Shown here piece by piece: positions 7,987 through 15,345 of a stretch of 34,391 nucleotides of DNA. The stretch lies in NCBI GenBank assembly GCA_012729835.1, contig JAAYCK010000039.1:1-34391 (forward strand). The letters are read 5' to 3'. The stretch comes from Syntrophomonadaceae bacterium (GTDB taxonomy: Bacteria > Bacillota > Syntrophomonadia > Syntrophomonadales > Syntrophomonadaceae). Under the pieces are notes generated by a model that did not search any database, had not been told where the DNA came from, and saw only the letters and a program-made list of their open reading frames with translations. Position numbers and translations under genes: made by a program. Numbering within the stretch: position 1 is the stretch's first letter; the number at the start of each line of letters is the position of its first letter.

Positions 7987-9285
7987 TTAACTTCGTATCG
8001 TATTCAGCAGATCCCAAAATTCCGGGAAGGAAATACTGACTGCATCAGTACCCATGATTTGTGTATCTGACTGTAGACACATGGCGGCAACAGCAAGGCT
8101 CATAGCAATTCGATGGTCGCCATGGCTTTGAACCTGAGTATTTTCGGATTTATTTTCGCTCAACGCAGGATTACCTTGAATTACAAAACCATCTACCAGC
8201 TCTTCTATTTCGCAGCCAAATTTGGACAGCTCGCTGCATATGGCAGAGATACGATCACTCTCTTTTACGCGGAGTTCTTGAGCGCCTTCAATTGTTGATT
8301 GACCATTCGCAAAGGCCATGGCCACCGCTATTATAGGTATCTCATCTATCAAACGCGGAATAATTTCACCATTTATTCTAACACCATGCAAGGAAGAACT
8401 GCATATCAGCAGATCAGCAACCTCTTCTCCGCCAATTATCCTGCGGTTATGCAAATCGATCTTGCCGCCCATCTCGCGCATGACATCAATAATACCATCG
8501 CGAGTACTATTTATTCCTATGTCCTTTATCAACAATTCTGAACCAGGTACCAGGCTGGCAGCAACTATGAAGAAAGCGGCAGAAGAAATATCTCCGGGCA
8601 CTAGGAAGTCCTGTGGCTCAAGCTCTCTCCCTGGGCGCAGAGTGATCTCGTTGCGATGTACAGAAATATCAGCTCCCATGGCGATCAGCATGTTCTCACT
8701 GTGATTACGGGATCTCTCGGGTTCAATAATTACTGATTCCCCATCTGCATCCAGCCCAGCCAGCAACAGGGCCGATTTGACCTGAGCACTGGCGATAGGC
8801 ATACGGTAGTGTAAGCCTTTTAGTGGTCTGCCTTTTACAGCCAGTGGAGGGTTTTGGTCATTATTGCGCGCCCATATATCAGCACCCATAGCTCGCAGCG
8901 GCTCCATAACACGTTTCATGGGACGCTGGTTGAGTGATTGGTCTCCGCTTAGTACAGAAAAAAAGTGCTGACCAGCCAGAAGTCCTGACAATAACCGCAT
9001 GGTGGTTCCAGAATTGCCACAATCCAGGACTGAAGTTGACTCGCGCAGCCCATGTAATCCCTGGCCGAATATCTGTAACCGCGAGCCTTCTCGCTTAATT
9101 TCAACGCCTAATTGCTTAATGCACGAACATGTAGAAAGGGTGTCCTCTGCCAGTAAAAAATTGCTGACAGTCCCAACTCCCCGCGCCAAAGCAGATAAAA
9201 TCACGGCACGATGTGAGATAGACTTATCAGGTGCAACACTTATCTCTCCCTTTAAAGGTCCAGATTTGCTCAGGGTTGTCTGCAT
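7987..9285 (-). CDS. aroA: 3-phosphoshikimate 1-carboxyvinyltransferase (EPSP synthase)
   Basis: EPSP synthase, 432 residues, sixth step of the shikimate pathway (phosphoenolpyruvate plus shikimate-3-phosphate). Visible motifs are PDKSISHRA (19-27), CGNSGTTMR (89-97), GDQSLNQRPM, SAQVK (166-170), RNHSE (193-197), NSTRDG and the C-terminal HGDHRIAM. RNHSE, SAQVK and NSTR match three of the four published class II (glyphosate-tolerant) signatures; the fourth, GDK(S/T), is GDQS here, and the active-site glycine is kept in GNSGT. Resistance is therefore possible but not shown. AAGGAGG precedes the ATG. The gene follows tyrA by nine bases, forming one unit with it. Confidence 0.94.
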   Translation of the reverse strand: MQTTLSKSGPLKGEISVAPDKSISHRAVILSALARGVGTVSNFLLAEDTLSTCSCIKQLGVEIKREGSRLQIFGQGLHGLRESTSVLDCGNSGTTMRLLSGLLAGQHFFSVLSGDQSLNQRPMKRVMEPLRAMGADIWARNNDQNPPLAVKGRPLKGLHYRMPIASAQVKSALLLAGLDADGESVIIEPERSRNHSENMLIAMGADISVHRNEITLRPGRELEPQDFLVPGDISSAAFFIVAASLVPGSELLIKDIGINSTRDGIIDVMREMGGKIDLHNRRIIGGEEVADLLICSSSLHGVRINGEIIPRLIDEIPIIAVAMAFANGQSTIEGAQELRVKESDRISAICSELSKFGCEIEELVDGFVIQGNPALSENKSENTQVQSHGDHRIAMSLAVAAMCLQSDTQIMGTDAVSISFPEFWDLLNTIRS

Positions 9286-9294
9286 TTGTCCTCC

Positions 9295-10374
9295 TTATGA
9301 GCGAATCCACGCTTTGATGCCATTGGCCTGCAGTTCAGCAACCGCCTCTGCTGCATCAGTTAGAGAAGGAACTCCTAAGCGTATGGTACCGCCATCTCCT
9401 TCCCGGACTCGCAGTATTTCGATATCAACTATATTGATATCCTTTTCATGGAGTATAGCTCCTAAACGGGCAATTATTCCAGGTTTATCTGGCACTATGC
9501 ATACTATATCTGAAAAATCGGGCATTATCCCGCGGTGGACCTGAGGTATCCTGTCGCGCGTATCTTTTGCCGAGGAGAGCTCTTGTAGTACTTTTTCCCG
9601 ATCACCGGCCTTTATTGCTTCTCTCAGCTTAATGAGATTTTCGATTAAAAGGTCTAATTTGTCTACTATTATCTCCTGATTAGAAAATATGATGTTGTCC
9701 CATAGTTCCGGATTGGAGGAGGCTATCCGCGTAGTATCCCGAAATCCTCCGGCTGCCATCATTAAATGTTCTTCATCGCCTCGGGTCATGTTAACCAGGG
9801 CCGCGGCAGTTAGATGCGGAATATGACTTATAGCCGCCACCAGTTCATCATGGCGCTCAGCTGTCAGCCGCTTAATGCGGGCTCCAGTACATGCGAGCAG
9901 TTCGTTCATAAAGGCTAATATGTCATCAGGCGTGCCCGGAGCCGGGGTCAAAATATATGCAGCATTTTCAAACAAGTAGCGATCAGCTCCAACGACACCC
10001 CTTATCTCAGAGCCGGCCATGGGATGACCACCAATCTTGTACACAGCGTCAGGAAGCTGTGAGAATACACGCATAACCTCCTGCTTGGTGCTGCCAACAT
10101 CACTTATAATGGCACCCGGCTTAATTCTTGTTTTAACCTGGTCTATAATGCCACCAAAGGTGCTTATTGGGGTACACAGGAAGATTACATCCGCGGTAGC
10201 CGCCGCCGTTTCCAGATGCCCCCCACCGTCAATGGCTCCCATTGCCAAAGCTTGATCTATGGTATGATCCTCGTCCACGCCAATAACTCTAGCTACCAAA
10301 GGTGATTCCTTGAGAGCCAGACCTAAAGAACCTCCTATAAGACCTACTCCAATTATCAATACATTAACGGACAT
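9295..10374 (-). CDS. tyrA: prephenate dehydrogenase with C-terminal ACT domain
   Basis: NAD(P)-dependent prephenate dehydrogenase, 359 residues, the tyrosine branch after chorismate mutase. It opens with a Rossmann motif GVGLIGGSLGLAL (about 8-20); GGHPMAGSE and SHIPHLTAAAL are the family's catalytic-region motifs. From about residue 290 an ACT domain (VPDKPGIIARLGAILHE) probably gives tyrosine feedback. No chorismate mutase domain is fused; the separate aroH at 13938 may supply it. The ATG follows AGGTGA by six bases. It lies 24 bases after the upstream DAHP synthase and 9 bases before aroA. Confidence 0.93.
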   Translation of the reverse strand: MSVNVLIIGVGLIGGSLGLALKESPLVARVIGVDEDHTIDQALAMGAIDGGGHLETAAATADVIFLCTPISTFGGIIDQVKTRIKPGAIISDVGSTKQEVMRVFSQLPDAVYKIGGHPMAGSEIRGVVGADRYLFENAAYILTPAPGTPDDILAFMNELLACTGARIKRLTAERHDELVAAISHIPHLTAAALVNMTRGDEEHLMMAAGGFRDTTRIASSNPELWDNIIFSNQEIIVDKLDLLIENLIKLREAIKAGDREKVLQELSSAKDTRDRIPQVHRGIMPDFSDIVCIVPDKPGIIARLGAILHEKDINIVDIEILRVREGDGGTIRLGVPSLTDAAEAVAELQANGIKAWIRS

Positions 10375-10398
10375 AACTTATCACCTATCTGTGTATTA

Positions 10399-11409
10399 CT
10401 ATTCCTGCTTCATTGCAGCGTGCAGTTTTTGTACCTTATCCACCATCATACGGAAATTCTCGGGTGTCAATGATTGTGGACCATCAGACATCGCTTCACT
10501 AGGATTCTGGTGTACCTCTACAATCAAGCCGTCACAGCCGGCACCAACAGCAGCCATTGCCATCGGCGCTACCAGTTTCCATTTACCGGTTCCGTGGCTG
10601 GGATCGACGATAATCGGCAGATGGGTAAGCTGTTTGATGATGGGAACAGCGCTCAAGTCCAGGGTATTACGGGTGTAGTTTTCAAAGGTACGGATCCCCC
10701 GCTCGCACATGATCACCTGTTCGTTACCGCTGGATATGATATATTCGGCAGCCATAATCCATTCTTCAATGGTAGCGGAAGGTCCTCTCTTCAAGAGTAT
10801 TGGTTTATTACATTTCCCCAGTTCCCGTAAGAGGAAAAAGTTTTGCATGTTGCGTGCCCCTACCTGCATAACATCCACATAGGAGGCTACGATATCGATT
10901 ATACGCGGATCCATGATTTCTGACACTATCGGCAAGCCGGTTATCCTTCGCGCTTCGGCGAGTATCTTTAGACCCTCTTCCTCAAGTCCCTGGAAGGAGT
11001 AGGGTGAGGTGCGGGGCTTGAAGGCCCCCCCCCTGAGCATAGTGGCCCCGGCACTTTTAACCATCTGTGCGACCTCAAGGAACTTATCCCATCCTTCTAC
11101 TGCACAGGGGCCAGCTATTACTTGTATGCTGCCGTCACCAATAACCTGATCACCTACTCTTACGGTAGTAGGATTCGTTTTGAATTCCTTGGAAGCCATT
11201 TTAAAAGGCTGTACTATGGGTACAACTTTCTCCACTCCGGCCATGGTTTCGATTGCATCCATGATAGCCTGGGTTCTTTCTCCGATAGCACCAATAATGG
11301 TACGCTCAACACCTTTGGAAAGATGGACATTGAATCCCTTTTCCTCCAGTTTCTTTTCAACCATCTTGATCTGTTCTTCCGGAACAAGTCTTTCCATTAC
11401 GATGATCAT
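10399..11409 (-). CDS. aroF: 3-deoxy-7-phosphoheptulonate synthase with N-terminal FXD domain
   Basis: DAHP synthase of the KDO8P-synthase-like (type I beta) group, 336 residues, condensing phosphoenolpyruvate and erythrose-4-phosphate. Residues 1-70 form the ferredoxin-like regulatory domain (MIIVMERLVPEEQIKMVEKK). The barrel follows with AGPCAVEG, RGGAFKPRTSPYSFQG, LLKRG, CERGIRTFE, VDPSHGTGK and EVHQNP; Cys of GPC and His of DPSHGTG are metal/catalytic residues. ATG at 11409 follows AAGGAGG; an upstream start would add a non-family tail. It is preceded by a terminator-like hairpin and a tandem repeat, so expression is probably regulated at the RNA level. A shorter paralogue lies immediately upstream. 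Confidence 0.93.
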   Translation of the reverse strand: MIIVMERLVPEEQIKMVEKKLEEKGFNVHLSKGVERTIIGAIGERTQAIMDAIETMAGVEKVVPIVQPFKMASKEFKTNPTTVRVGDQVIGDGSIQVIAGPCAVEGWDKFLEVAQMVKSAGATMLRGGAFKPRTSPYSFQGLEEEGLKILAEARRITGLPIVSEIMDPRIIDIVASYVDVMQVGARNMQNFFLLRELGKCNKPILLKRGPSATIEEWIMAAEYIISSGNEQVIMCERGIRTFENYTRNTLDLSAVPIIKQLTHLPIIVDPSHGTGKWKLVAPMAMAAVGAGCDGLIVEVHQNPSEAMSDGPQSLTPENFRMMVDKVQKLHAAMKQE

Positions 11410-11448
11410 TTTGTAACCTCCTTTTCGTAGAGGTGAGAAAAACACAAA

Positions 11449-11479
11449 ATGCCATTAGTGAAAAAATCACCAATGGCAT
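11449..11479 (-). terminator. terminator-like hairpin in the leader of the second DAHP synthase gene
   Basis: On the minus strand the arms ATGCCATTGGTGA (11479-11467) and TCACTAATGGCAT (11461-11449) pair over 13 bp with one G-U, around a loop of five T, followed by TTTGTGTTTTTCTC. It lies between the two DAHP synthase genes, 39 bases before the ATG of the downstream one. That leaves no room for a promoter after it, so it is more likely an attenuator or leaky terminator than a full operon end. Confidence 0.7.
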
Positions 11480-11498
11480 CCAAGCCAAAGTCATAATT

Positions 11499-11520
11499 TC
11501 CCACCATACTACCATACTAC
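11499..11520 (-). promoter_or_regulatory. tandem GTAGTATG repeat in DAHP synthase leader, possible RNA-binding site
   Basis: On the minus strand GTAGTATG occurs twice in tandem, followed by GTGGGA, 19 bases upstream of the terminator-like hairpin. Two TAG triplets lie five bases apart. A very similar sequence lies just upstream of the hutP-like ATG (14757-14777), and a 12-base version (11 of 12 identical) lies upstream of aroH (14311-14322). A regulatory role is inferred from this recurrence only. Confidence 0.4.
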
Positions 11521-11617
11521 ATTTTTGATATTTAACATCCGTACTACAGCTATAACAATAACATGATGGGATGCTCAATTCAATCAAATTTTAAACAGTC
11601 TTACTATATAAAATATG

Positions 11618-12454
11618 CTAATGCTGGATAAGCTTGTTCTGCAGTTGGGCTATGGCTTCAATTCTTGATAGCAGTTGAAGGTAATTCTCCGGGGTTAGTG
11701 ATTGTTTACCATCGGACAATGCCCTATCAGGGTCCTGGTGCACTTCTACCATCAAGCCATCAGCTCCGGCAGCAATAGCAGCAGCAGCCACCGGAGTTAC
11801 CATTCTCCATTTACCGGTGGCATGACTTGGATCAACAATAACCGGCAGATGTGATAGTTCCTTGGCCATGACCACGGCCCCGATATCAACAGTATTACGG
11901 GTATAGGTTTCAAAGGTCCGTATGCCGCGTTCACACAGAATAACCTGCCAATTACCACCGCTTAGCAAATACTCTGCCGCCAATAGCCATTCCTCAATAG
12001 TAGCCGACAGTCCCCTTTTCAACAGAACTGGTTTATTTACTCTGCCCAAAGCATCCAATAACGAATAGTTCTGCATATTACGACTTCCTACCTGAAAAAC
12101 ATCGACATGATCATATAGGCAATCGATGTCATGAAGATCCATAATTTCTGTTACTACCGGCAAGCCGGTAATCCTTCGGGCTTCATCCAATATCTGCAGA
12201 CCCTCTCTTCCCATTCCCTGAAAAGAATACGGGGAAGTCCTCGGCTTGAACAATCCGCCTCGCAGCATATTAGCTCCGCTTGCCTTAAGAATCTGTGCCA
12301 GTTCCAGGTACTGTTCAGGACTTTCTACAGCACAGGAACCGGCAATATTAGTGCAGTAGCCCTGCCCAACAAATACCGGTCTCCCCGGTCCTTCTATTTT
12401 GATTACGGTGTCTTCAGCTTTATAATCCCTGGATACCAGCTTAAAAGGCCTCAT
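11618..12454 (-). CDS. aroF: 3-deoxy-7-phosphoheptulonate synthase, catalytic domain only
   Basis: Second DAHP synthase, 278 residues, with the same barrel motifs as its neighbour: RGGLFKPRTSPYSFQG, LLKRG, CERGIRTFE, VDPSHATGK and EVHQDP. It lacks the N-terminal ferredoxin-like domain: it begins MRPFKLVSRDYK, aligning with residue 80 or so of the longer copy, exactly at the domain boundary. The usual AGPCAVE is AGSCAVES here, keeping the metal-ligand Cys but losing the Pro. A good AGGAGG before the ATG and an intact frame argue against a decayed copy. It may be insensitive to feedback through the missing domain. It is the first gene of the aro run (aroF-aroF-tyrA-aroA) and is divergent from the nitrilase gene. 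Confidence 0.92.
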   Translation of the reverse strand: MRPFKLVSRDYKAEDTVIKIEGPGRPVFVGQGYCTNIAGSCAVESPEQYLELAQILKASGANMLRGGLFKPRTSPYSFQGMGREGLQILDEARRITGLPVVTEIMDLHDIDCLYDHVDVFQVGSRNMQNYSLLDALGRVNKPVLLKRGLSATIEEWLLAAEYLLSGGNWQVILCERGIRTFETYTRNTVDIGAVVMAKELSHLPVIVDPSHATGKWRMVTPVAAAAIAAGADGLMVEVHQDPDRALSDGKQSLTPENYLQLLSRIEAIAQLQNKLIQH

Positions 12455-12523
12455 GGCCTACCTCCTGTATAACAACTGTGATAGATTTTAATAAAATACA
12501 GCAAAATATAATTGCATTGATAA

Positions 12524-12551
12524 TTGATATCATTCATCTTAATAGTATAGC
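12524..12551 (+). promoter_or_regulatory. possible promoter for nitrilase-yjbQ
   Basis: TTGATA (12524-12529) and TATAGC (12546-12551) are spaced by 16 bases, about 60 bases before the nitrilase ATG. It would overlap the divergent aro promoter candidate. The -10 is a weak match. Confidence 0.3.
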
Positions 12552-12552
12552 A
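12544..12552 (-). promoter_or_regulatory. possible extended -10 promoter element for the aro operon
   Basis: Minus-strand TGCTATACT is an extended -10 (TGN plus TATACT), placing a start of transcription about 80 bases before the first DAHP synthase ATG. No good -35 is present (TTATCT lies at a short 15-base spacing). The assignment rests on motif appearance and position only. Confidence 0.3.
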
Positions 12553-12610
12553 TTCCCTTTAGACAGATAATAGTCTGCTGAATATATCATTGCTGATATG
12601 GAGGTGAAGC

Positions 12611-13420
12611 ATGAATGGTATAAAGCTGGCTGTATGCCAGATGAAAATTGGTGATGATAAAAACAAGAATCTATCTGTTGCTGAGGATATGATCAAAGAA
12701 TCTAGCGGTCTAGGCGCCCAAATGGTAGTACTGCCCGAAGTGTTCAATGCCCCCTATCAATCCGCGCTATTTCCCGATTATGCTGAGAGTTTTCCCGGAA
12801 TCACTACAGAATTTCTTGCACGGTCAGCAGCGTTACACAAGATATATCTCATTGGAGGTTCTATCATTGAAAAAGAAGATGGGCGTCTGTATAACAGCAG
12901 CTTCATTTACGGTCCGACAGGTGACCTGTTAGGGCGGCACCGAAAAATACACCTTTTTGATGTAGAAATTGAGAATGGTATTACTTTTCACGAATCTGAT
13001 ACCCTATCACCTGGCAACAGCGTGAGTGTGTTTAATAGCACACCACTTCCCATTGGGGTAATGATCTGTTTTGACATACGGTTTCCCGAACTAGCCCGAC
13101 GCTATGTCTTGGAAGGTGCACAAATGCTGGTGGTTCCGGCAGCTTTCAATACCACTACCGGCCCGGCTCACTGGGAGATCCTTATGCGAACGCGTGCTGT
13201 CGATAACCAGTGTTATGTTATTGCAGCCTCTCCAGCCCGTAACCCAGACTCTAATTATCAGGCCTGGGGACATTCCATGATAGTTGACCCCTGGGGCAAG
13301 ATATTAGCAGAGGCCGGAATCTGCCAGGAGATCATTTTAGCTGATGTCAGTTTTGATTTAATAAGACAGATCCGTACCCAGATGCCTTTGTTGAAGCAAC
13401 GGCGTCCGGAATTATATTAA
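12611..13420 (+). CDS. carbon-nitrogen hydrolase (nitrilase family, omega-amidase-like)
   Basis: Nitrilase-superfamily amidohydrolase, 269 residues. The catalytic triad is visible: E43 (LPEVFNAPY), K112 ([10 protein letters not shown]) and C153 ([10 protein letters not shown]). The length and the motifs KIHLFD and CFDIRFPE are most like the Nit2/omega-amidase branch, which hydrolyses alpha-ketoglutaramate and similar omega-amides, but the substrate cannot be read from sequence alone. The ATG follows GGAGGTG. It is one of few plus-strand genes, divergent from the DAHP synthases and 17 bases before yjbQ, so the two plus-strand genes are probably cotranscribed. Confidence 0.9.
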   Translation: MNGIKLAVCQMKIGDDKNKNLSVAEDMIKESSGLGAQMVVLPEVFNAPYQSALFPDYAESFPGITTEFLARSAALHKIYLIGGSIIEKEDGRLYNSSFIYGPTGDLLGRHRKIHLFDVEIENGITFHESDTLSPGNSVSVFNSTPLPIGVMICFDIRFPELARRYVLEGAQMLVVPAAFNTTTGPAHWEILMRTRAVDNQCYVIAASPARNPDSNYQAWGHSMIVDPWGKILAEAGICQEIILADVSFDLIRQIRTQMPLLKQRRPELY

Positions 13421-13437
13421 GTGAGGGGGACAGGCTA

Positions 13438-13851
13438 ATGAAGTTTTATACCGAATATCTCTGGTTCAACACTGAAAAACGAAAGGAGTACATCAGGATC
13501 ACCGATCAGGTACAAGAAGCCTGTAATAAGAGCGGAATAACCGAGGGTATGATTCTGGTAAGTGCCATGCACATTAGTGCCGGCATCTATGTAAATGATA
13601 ACGAACACGGTATTACCAGAGACATTGATGAAATGTTAGAAAAACTGGCCCCTTTTGGCCCTGATTATCACCATCATCGTACCGGTGAAGACAATGGGGA
13701 TGCCCACCTTAAAAGCATTTTGGTCCATCATCAGATTATCGTACCGGTTACCAACGGCAAATTGGATCTGGGTCCCTGGCAGGAAATATTTTATGCTGAA
13801 TTTGACGGGCGTCGAAAGAAACGGGTGATTATCAAGGTTATGGGGGAATGA
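13438..13851 (+). CDS. yjbQ: YjbQ/UPF0047 family protein
   Basis: A 137-residue protein of the YjbQ (UPF0047) family. Characteristic stretches are [12 protein letters not shown], a His-rich [18 protein letters not shown] and the C-terminal [15 protein letters not shown]. Some members have a weak, secondary thiamine-phosphate synthase activity, but the physiological role is not settled. GAGGGG precedes the ATG. It follows the nitrilase closely, with no obvious pathway link. Nothing resembling a strong terminator follows; a small GGGGT/ACCCC hairpin at 13919-13931 lies between it and the convergent aroH. Confidence 0.88.
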   Translation: MKFYTEYLWFNTEKRKEYIRITDQVQEACNKSGITEGMILVSAMHISAGIYVNDNEHGITRDIDEMLEKLAPFGPDYHHHRTGEDNGDAHLKSILVHHQIIVPVTNGKLDLGPWQEIFYAEFDGRRKKRVIIKVMGE

Positions 13852-13937
13852 TTCAGTTTAGTTACCGCAAATGATCACATTGTTATAAATTGCGAAAAGC
13901 TGATAAGTTTTACCCGGAGGGGGTTTGACCCCACCAA

Positions 13938-14300
13938 TTACCTCTGCAGGTCTGTTCTTAAGCTTTGCGCATCTTTCATGTAGACATGTCTGATTTCTTC
14001 CTGGCTCTTTTCGGTATTCACATGCACCAACACTCTAATGCATCGTGGAAGGGCATTATGGACCTCTATCTCCTGGAAGCAGAGCAGGGGTACTTTGTCC
14101 CACCCCATCGAACGAGCTGCTGCAGCCGGAAATGCTGATCTGATATCAGCTGTCACCGTAAACAATGCACTGGCTATATCCTCAGTTTTCAGATCATTAT
14201 CATTGCAGATCTGTTCTAACAACTCCCGGGTTGCCTGAAGCACTTCCTCAACCGTATCTGTTTTAATTGTCGTTGCTCCCCTGATTCCTCTAACCAACAA
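13938..14300 (-). CDS. aroH: chorismate mutase, AroH class
   Basis: Monofunctional chorismate mutase of the AroH trimer class, 120 residues, converting chorismate to prephenate, the substrate of TyrA in this window. Family landmarks are VRGIRGATT at the start, FTVTADIRSAFPAAAAR, the conserved LPRCIRVLVH and IRHVYMKDAQSLR near the end. The start is TTG at 14300, because AGGTGA lies eight bases upstream and the N-terminus then aligns with Bacillus AroH. It lies 34 bases after the hutP-like gene. Its ribosome site is part of a sequence, GTAGGATGGTAG, closely repeated in the DAHP synthase leader, hinting at shared control. Confidence 0.92.
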   Translation of the reverse strand: MLVRGIRGATTIKTDTVEEVLQATRELLEQICNDNDLKTEDIASALFTVTADIRSAFPAAAARSMGWDKVPLLCFQEIEVHNALPRCIRVLVHVNTEKSQEEIRHVYMKDAQSLRTDLQR

Positions 14301-14310
14301 TTATCTTCAC

Positions 14311-14322
14311 CTACCATCCTAC
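14311..14322 (-). promoter_or_regulatory. GTAGGATGGTAG element upstream of aroH
   Basis: Minus-strand 12-mer between hutP and aroH, with two TAG triplets five bases apart. It differs at one base from GTAGTATGGTAG in the DAHP synthase leader and runs into the aroH ribosome site AGGTGA. A protein bound here could hinder translation. Functional meaning is inferred. Confidence 0.35.
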
Positions 14323-14334
14323 TTTTGTGGTTTT

Positions 14335-14751
14335 CTAAGAAACTGCCCGATGTCCCAGCCCTATAGCAACTTCATCCAAATGTAACAGTCCAATTCCCAT
14401 GAAAATAGCGACACTAACATGGTCATGATGACGGGCGATGCCGATCTTTCCTCCGACATTGAGTCCCAGGGCTTTTGGCATGATCTGGGTTATTGCCTCC
14501 CGTGCTGCGCCGGCAATAGCCCCTTCATCCGCATGGGTATCCTTTATTACTCCTTCCCTCTTAGCTGCAACAACTGACCTTTCCACAATCTTCCCAACTG
14601 AACTAATAAACTCACCGCCATAATCGACAGCTACCGCTTTGATGCCCAAGTGTTCCAGCATGTCCTTCTTAAGGTGCGCTTCTTCATCCCGCGTTTCGGA
14701 AAGGGCCATTCTAATTGCAGCTGTGGCCACCATTTTGCTGCCTATCACCAT
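14335..14751 (-). CDS. HutP-family RNA-binding antiterminator paralogue
   Basis: A 138-residue HutP-family protein, recognised by the C-terminal half GLNVGGKIGIARHHDHVSVA...MGIGLLHLDEVAIGLGHRAV. HutP of Bacillus is an antiterminator of histidine utilisation that needs L-histidine and Mg2+ and binds UAG repeats in RNA. In a by-eye alignment from memory its ligand histidines H73, H77 and H138 fall on G77, G81 and L125 (H124 is one position off), so a different ligand is likely. No hut gene is present; instead the neighbours are aroH and the aro operon. AAGGTGG seven bases before the ATG is the ribosome site and overlaps a repeat seen in the DAHP synthase leader. Ligand and targets are unknown. 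Confidence 0.8.
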   Translation of the reverse strand: MVIGSKMVATAAIRMALSETRDEEAHLKKDMLEHLGIKAVAVDYGGEFISSVGKIVERSVVAAKREGVIKDTHADEGAIAGAAREAITQIMPKALGLNVGGKIGIARHHDHVSVAIFMGIGLLHLDEVAIGLGHRAVS

Positions 14752-14756
14752 GCTTA

Positions 14757-14777
14757 TCCCACCTTACTCCATACTGC
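14757..14777 (-). promoter_or_regulatory. repeat-like element over the hutP ribosome binding site
   Basis: The minus strand reads GCAGTATGG then AGTAAGGTGGGA, which aligns with the DAHP synthase leader element with one gap and two mismatches over 22 columns. AGTATGG and AGTAAGG form a 7-base period, the same period as the published HutP site (UAG plus four bases), although the triplets are CAG/GAG rather than UAG. It includes the AAGGTGG ribosome site, so part of the similarity may come from that. Autoregulation is a hypothesis. Confidence 0.35.
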
Positions 14778-14780
14778 TTC

Positions 14781-15263
14781 TTATTTTACTATAACATTGC
14801 CAATCATTACTATGCCCTGATTCGCGGTGTAGCTGGAATTAACCTCGGGAAAGCCAACATTTTGGGAAACGGCCTTTATACGATACTTTACGGGAAATGA
14901 ATACCTGGTTGAGTCTATCTCCAGTCTGTCACCCGCTTTGACCGTTATCTTCACGTCTTTGTTTTCAAATGTTTTACATCTGCGTCCATTAACCAGTAGA
15001 TCGGCCATAGGTAGTGATGAAAATGACTCTATCGATATAACCAGACTAGCCTGTGGTGATTGTATCTTTCCAGGCAACTTTTCACTAACGTTTTCCCGGC
15101 TGACCGGATAGTATATTCCCTGTCCTTCCATTCGTTCTGACCAGCTAAGATATAGGCGAAATGAATCACGGGTCATAAGTCCTTGAATCACTATGACGGA
15201 AACCAATGTGATTAATATAAAACGTATAAGATATCTCTCAAAACGGTAAAAGAGGTCTTTCAA
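14781..15263 (-). CDS. hypothetical membrane-anchored protein
   Basis: A 160-residue protein I do not recognise. One hydrophobic helix (about 13-29) near the N-terminus follows a basic stretch and leaves most of the protein probably outside the cell. The rest is beta-rich in appearance, with LVISIESFSSLPMADLLVNGRRC, VKAGDRLEIDSTRYSFPVKYRI and IVMIGNVIVK, possibly an Ig-like or accessory domain. The start is TTG at 15263 with GGAGG eight bases upstream. It appears to be the first gene of a three-gene unit with hutP and aroH (29-base and 34-base gaps). A hairpin-forming repeat (CGGGCAT...ATGCCCG, 15276-15304) directly abuts its ribosome site. Confidence 0.75.
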   Translation of the reverse strand: MKDLFYRFERYLIRFILITLVSVIVIQGLMTRDSFRLYLSWSERMEGQGIYYPVSRENVSEKLPGKIQSPQASLVISIESFSSLPMADLLVNGRRCKTFENKDVKITVKAGDRLEIDSTRYSFPVKYRIKAVSQNVGFPEVNSSYTANQGIVMIGNVIVK

Positions 15264-15345
15264 GCAATCATCCTCCGGGCATGGTTTCTATTATGATATG
15301 CCCGCTATGCATAGAATATCCTTGCCTTCGATAGGGATTAAACTA

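Noticed and set aside
11509-11552. Exact HutP consensus site
   Set aside because: TAG triplets at 11552-11550, 11546-11544, 11519-11517 and 11511-11509 are spaced by 3, 24 and 5 bases, not the four-base spacing described for Bacillus hut RNA, so only a related site can be suggested.
11410-11617. T-box or TRAP-type leader for the DAHP synthase gene
   Set aside because: No T-box sequence (AGGGTGG.ACCGCG) is present, and only a few (T/G)AG triplets occur, without the two-to-three-base spacing of a TRAP site.
13919-13931. Small GGGGT/ACCCC hairpin as terminator between yjbQ and aroH
   Set aside because: A five-bp stem with no T run on either strand; too weak to list as a terminator.
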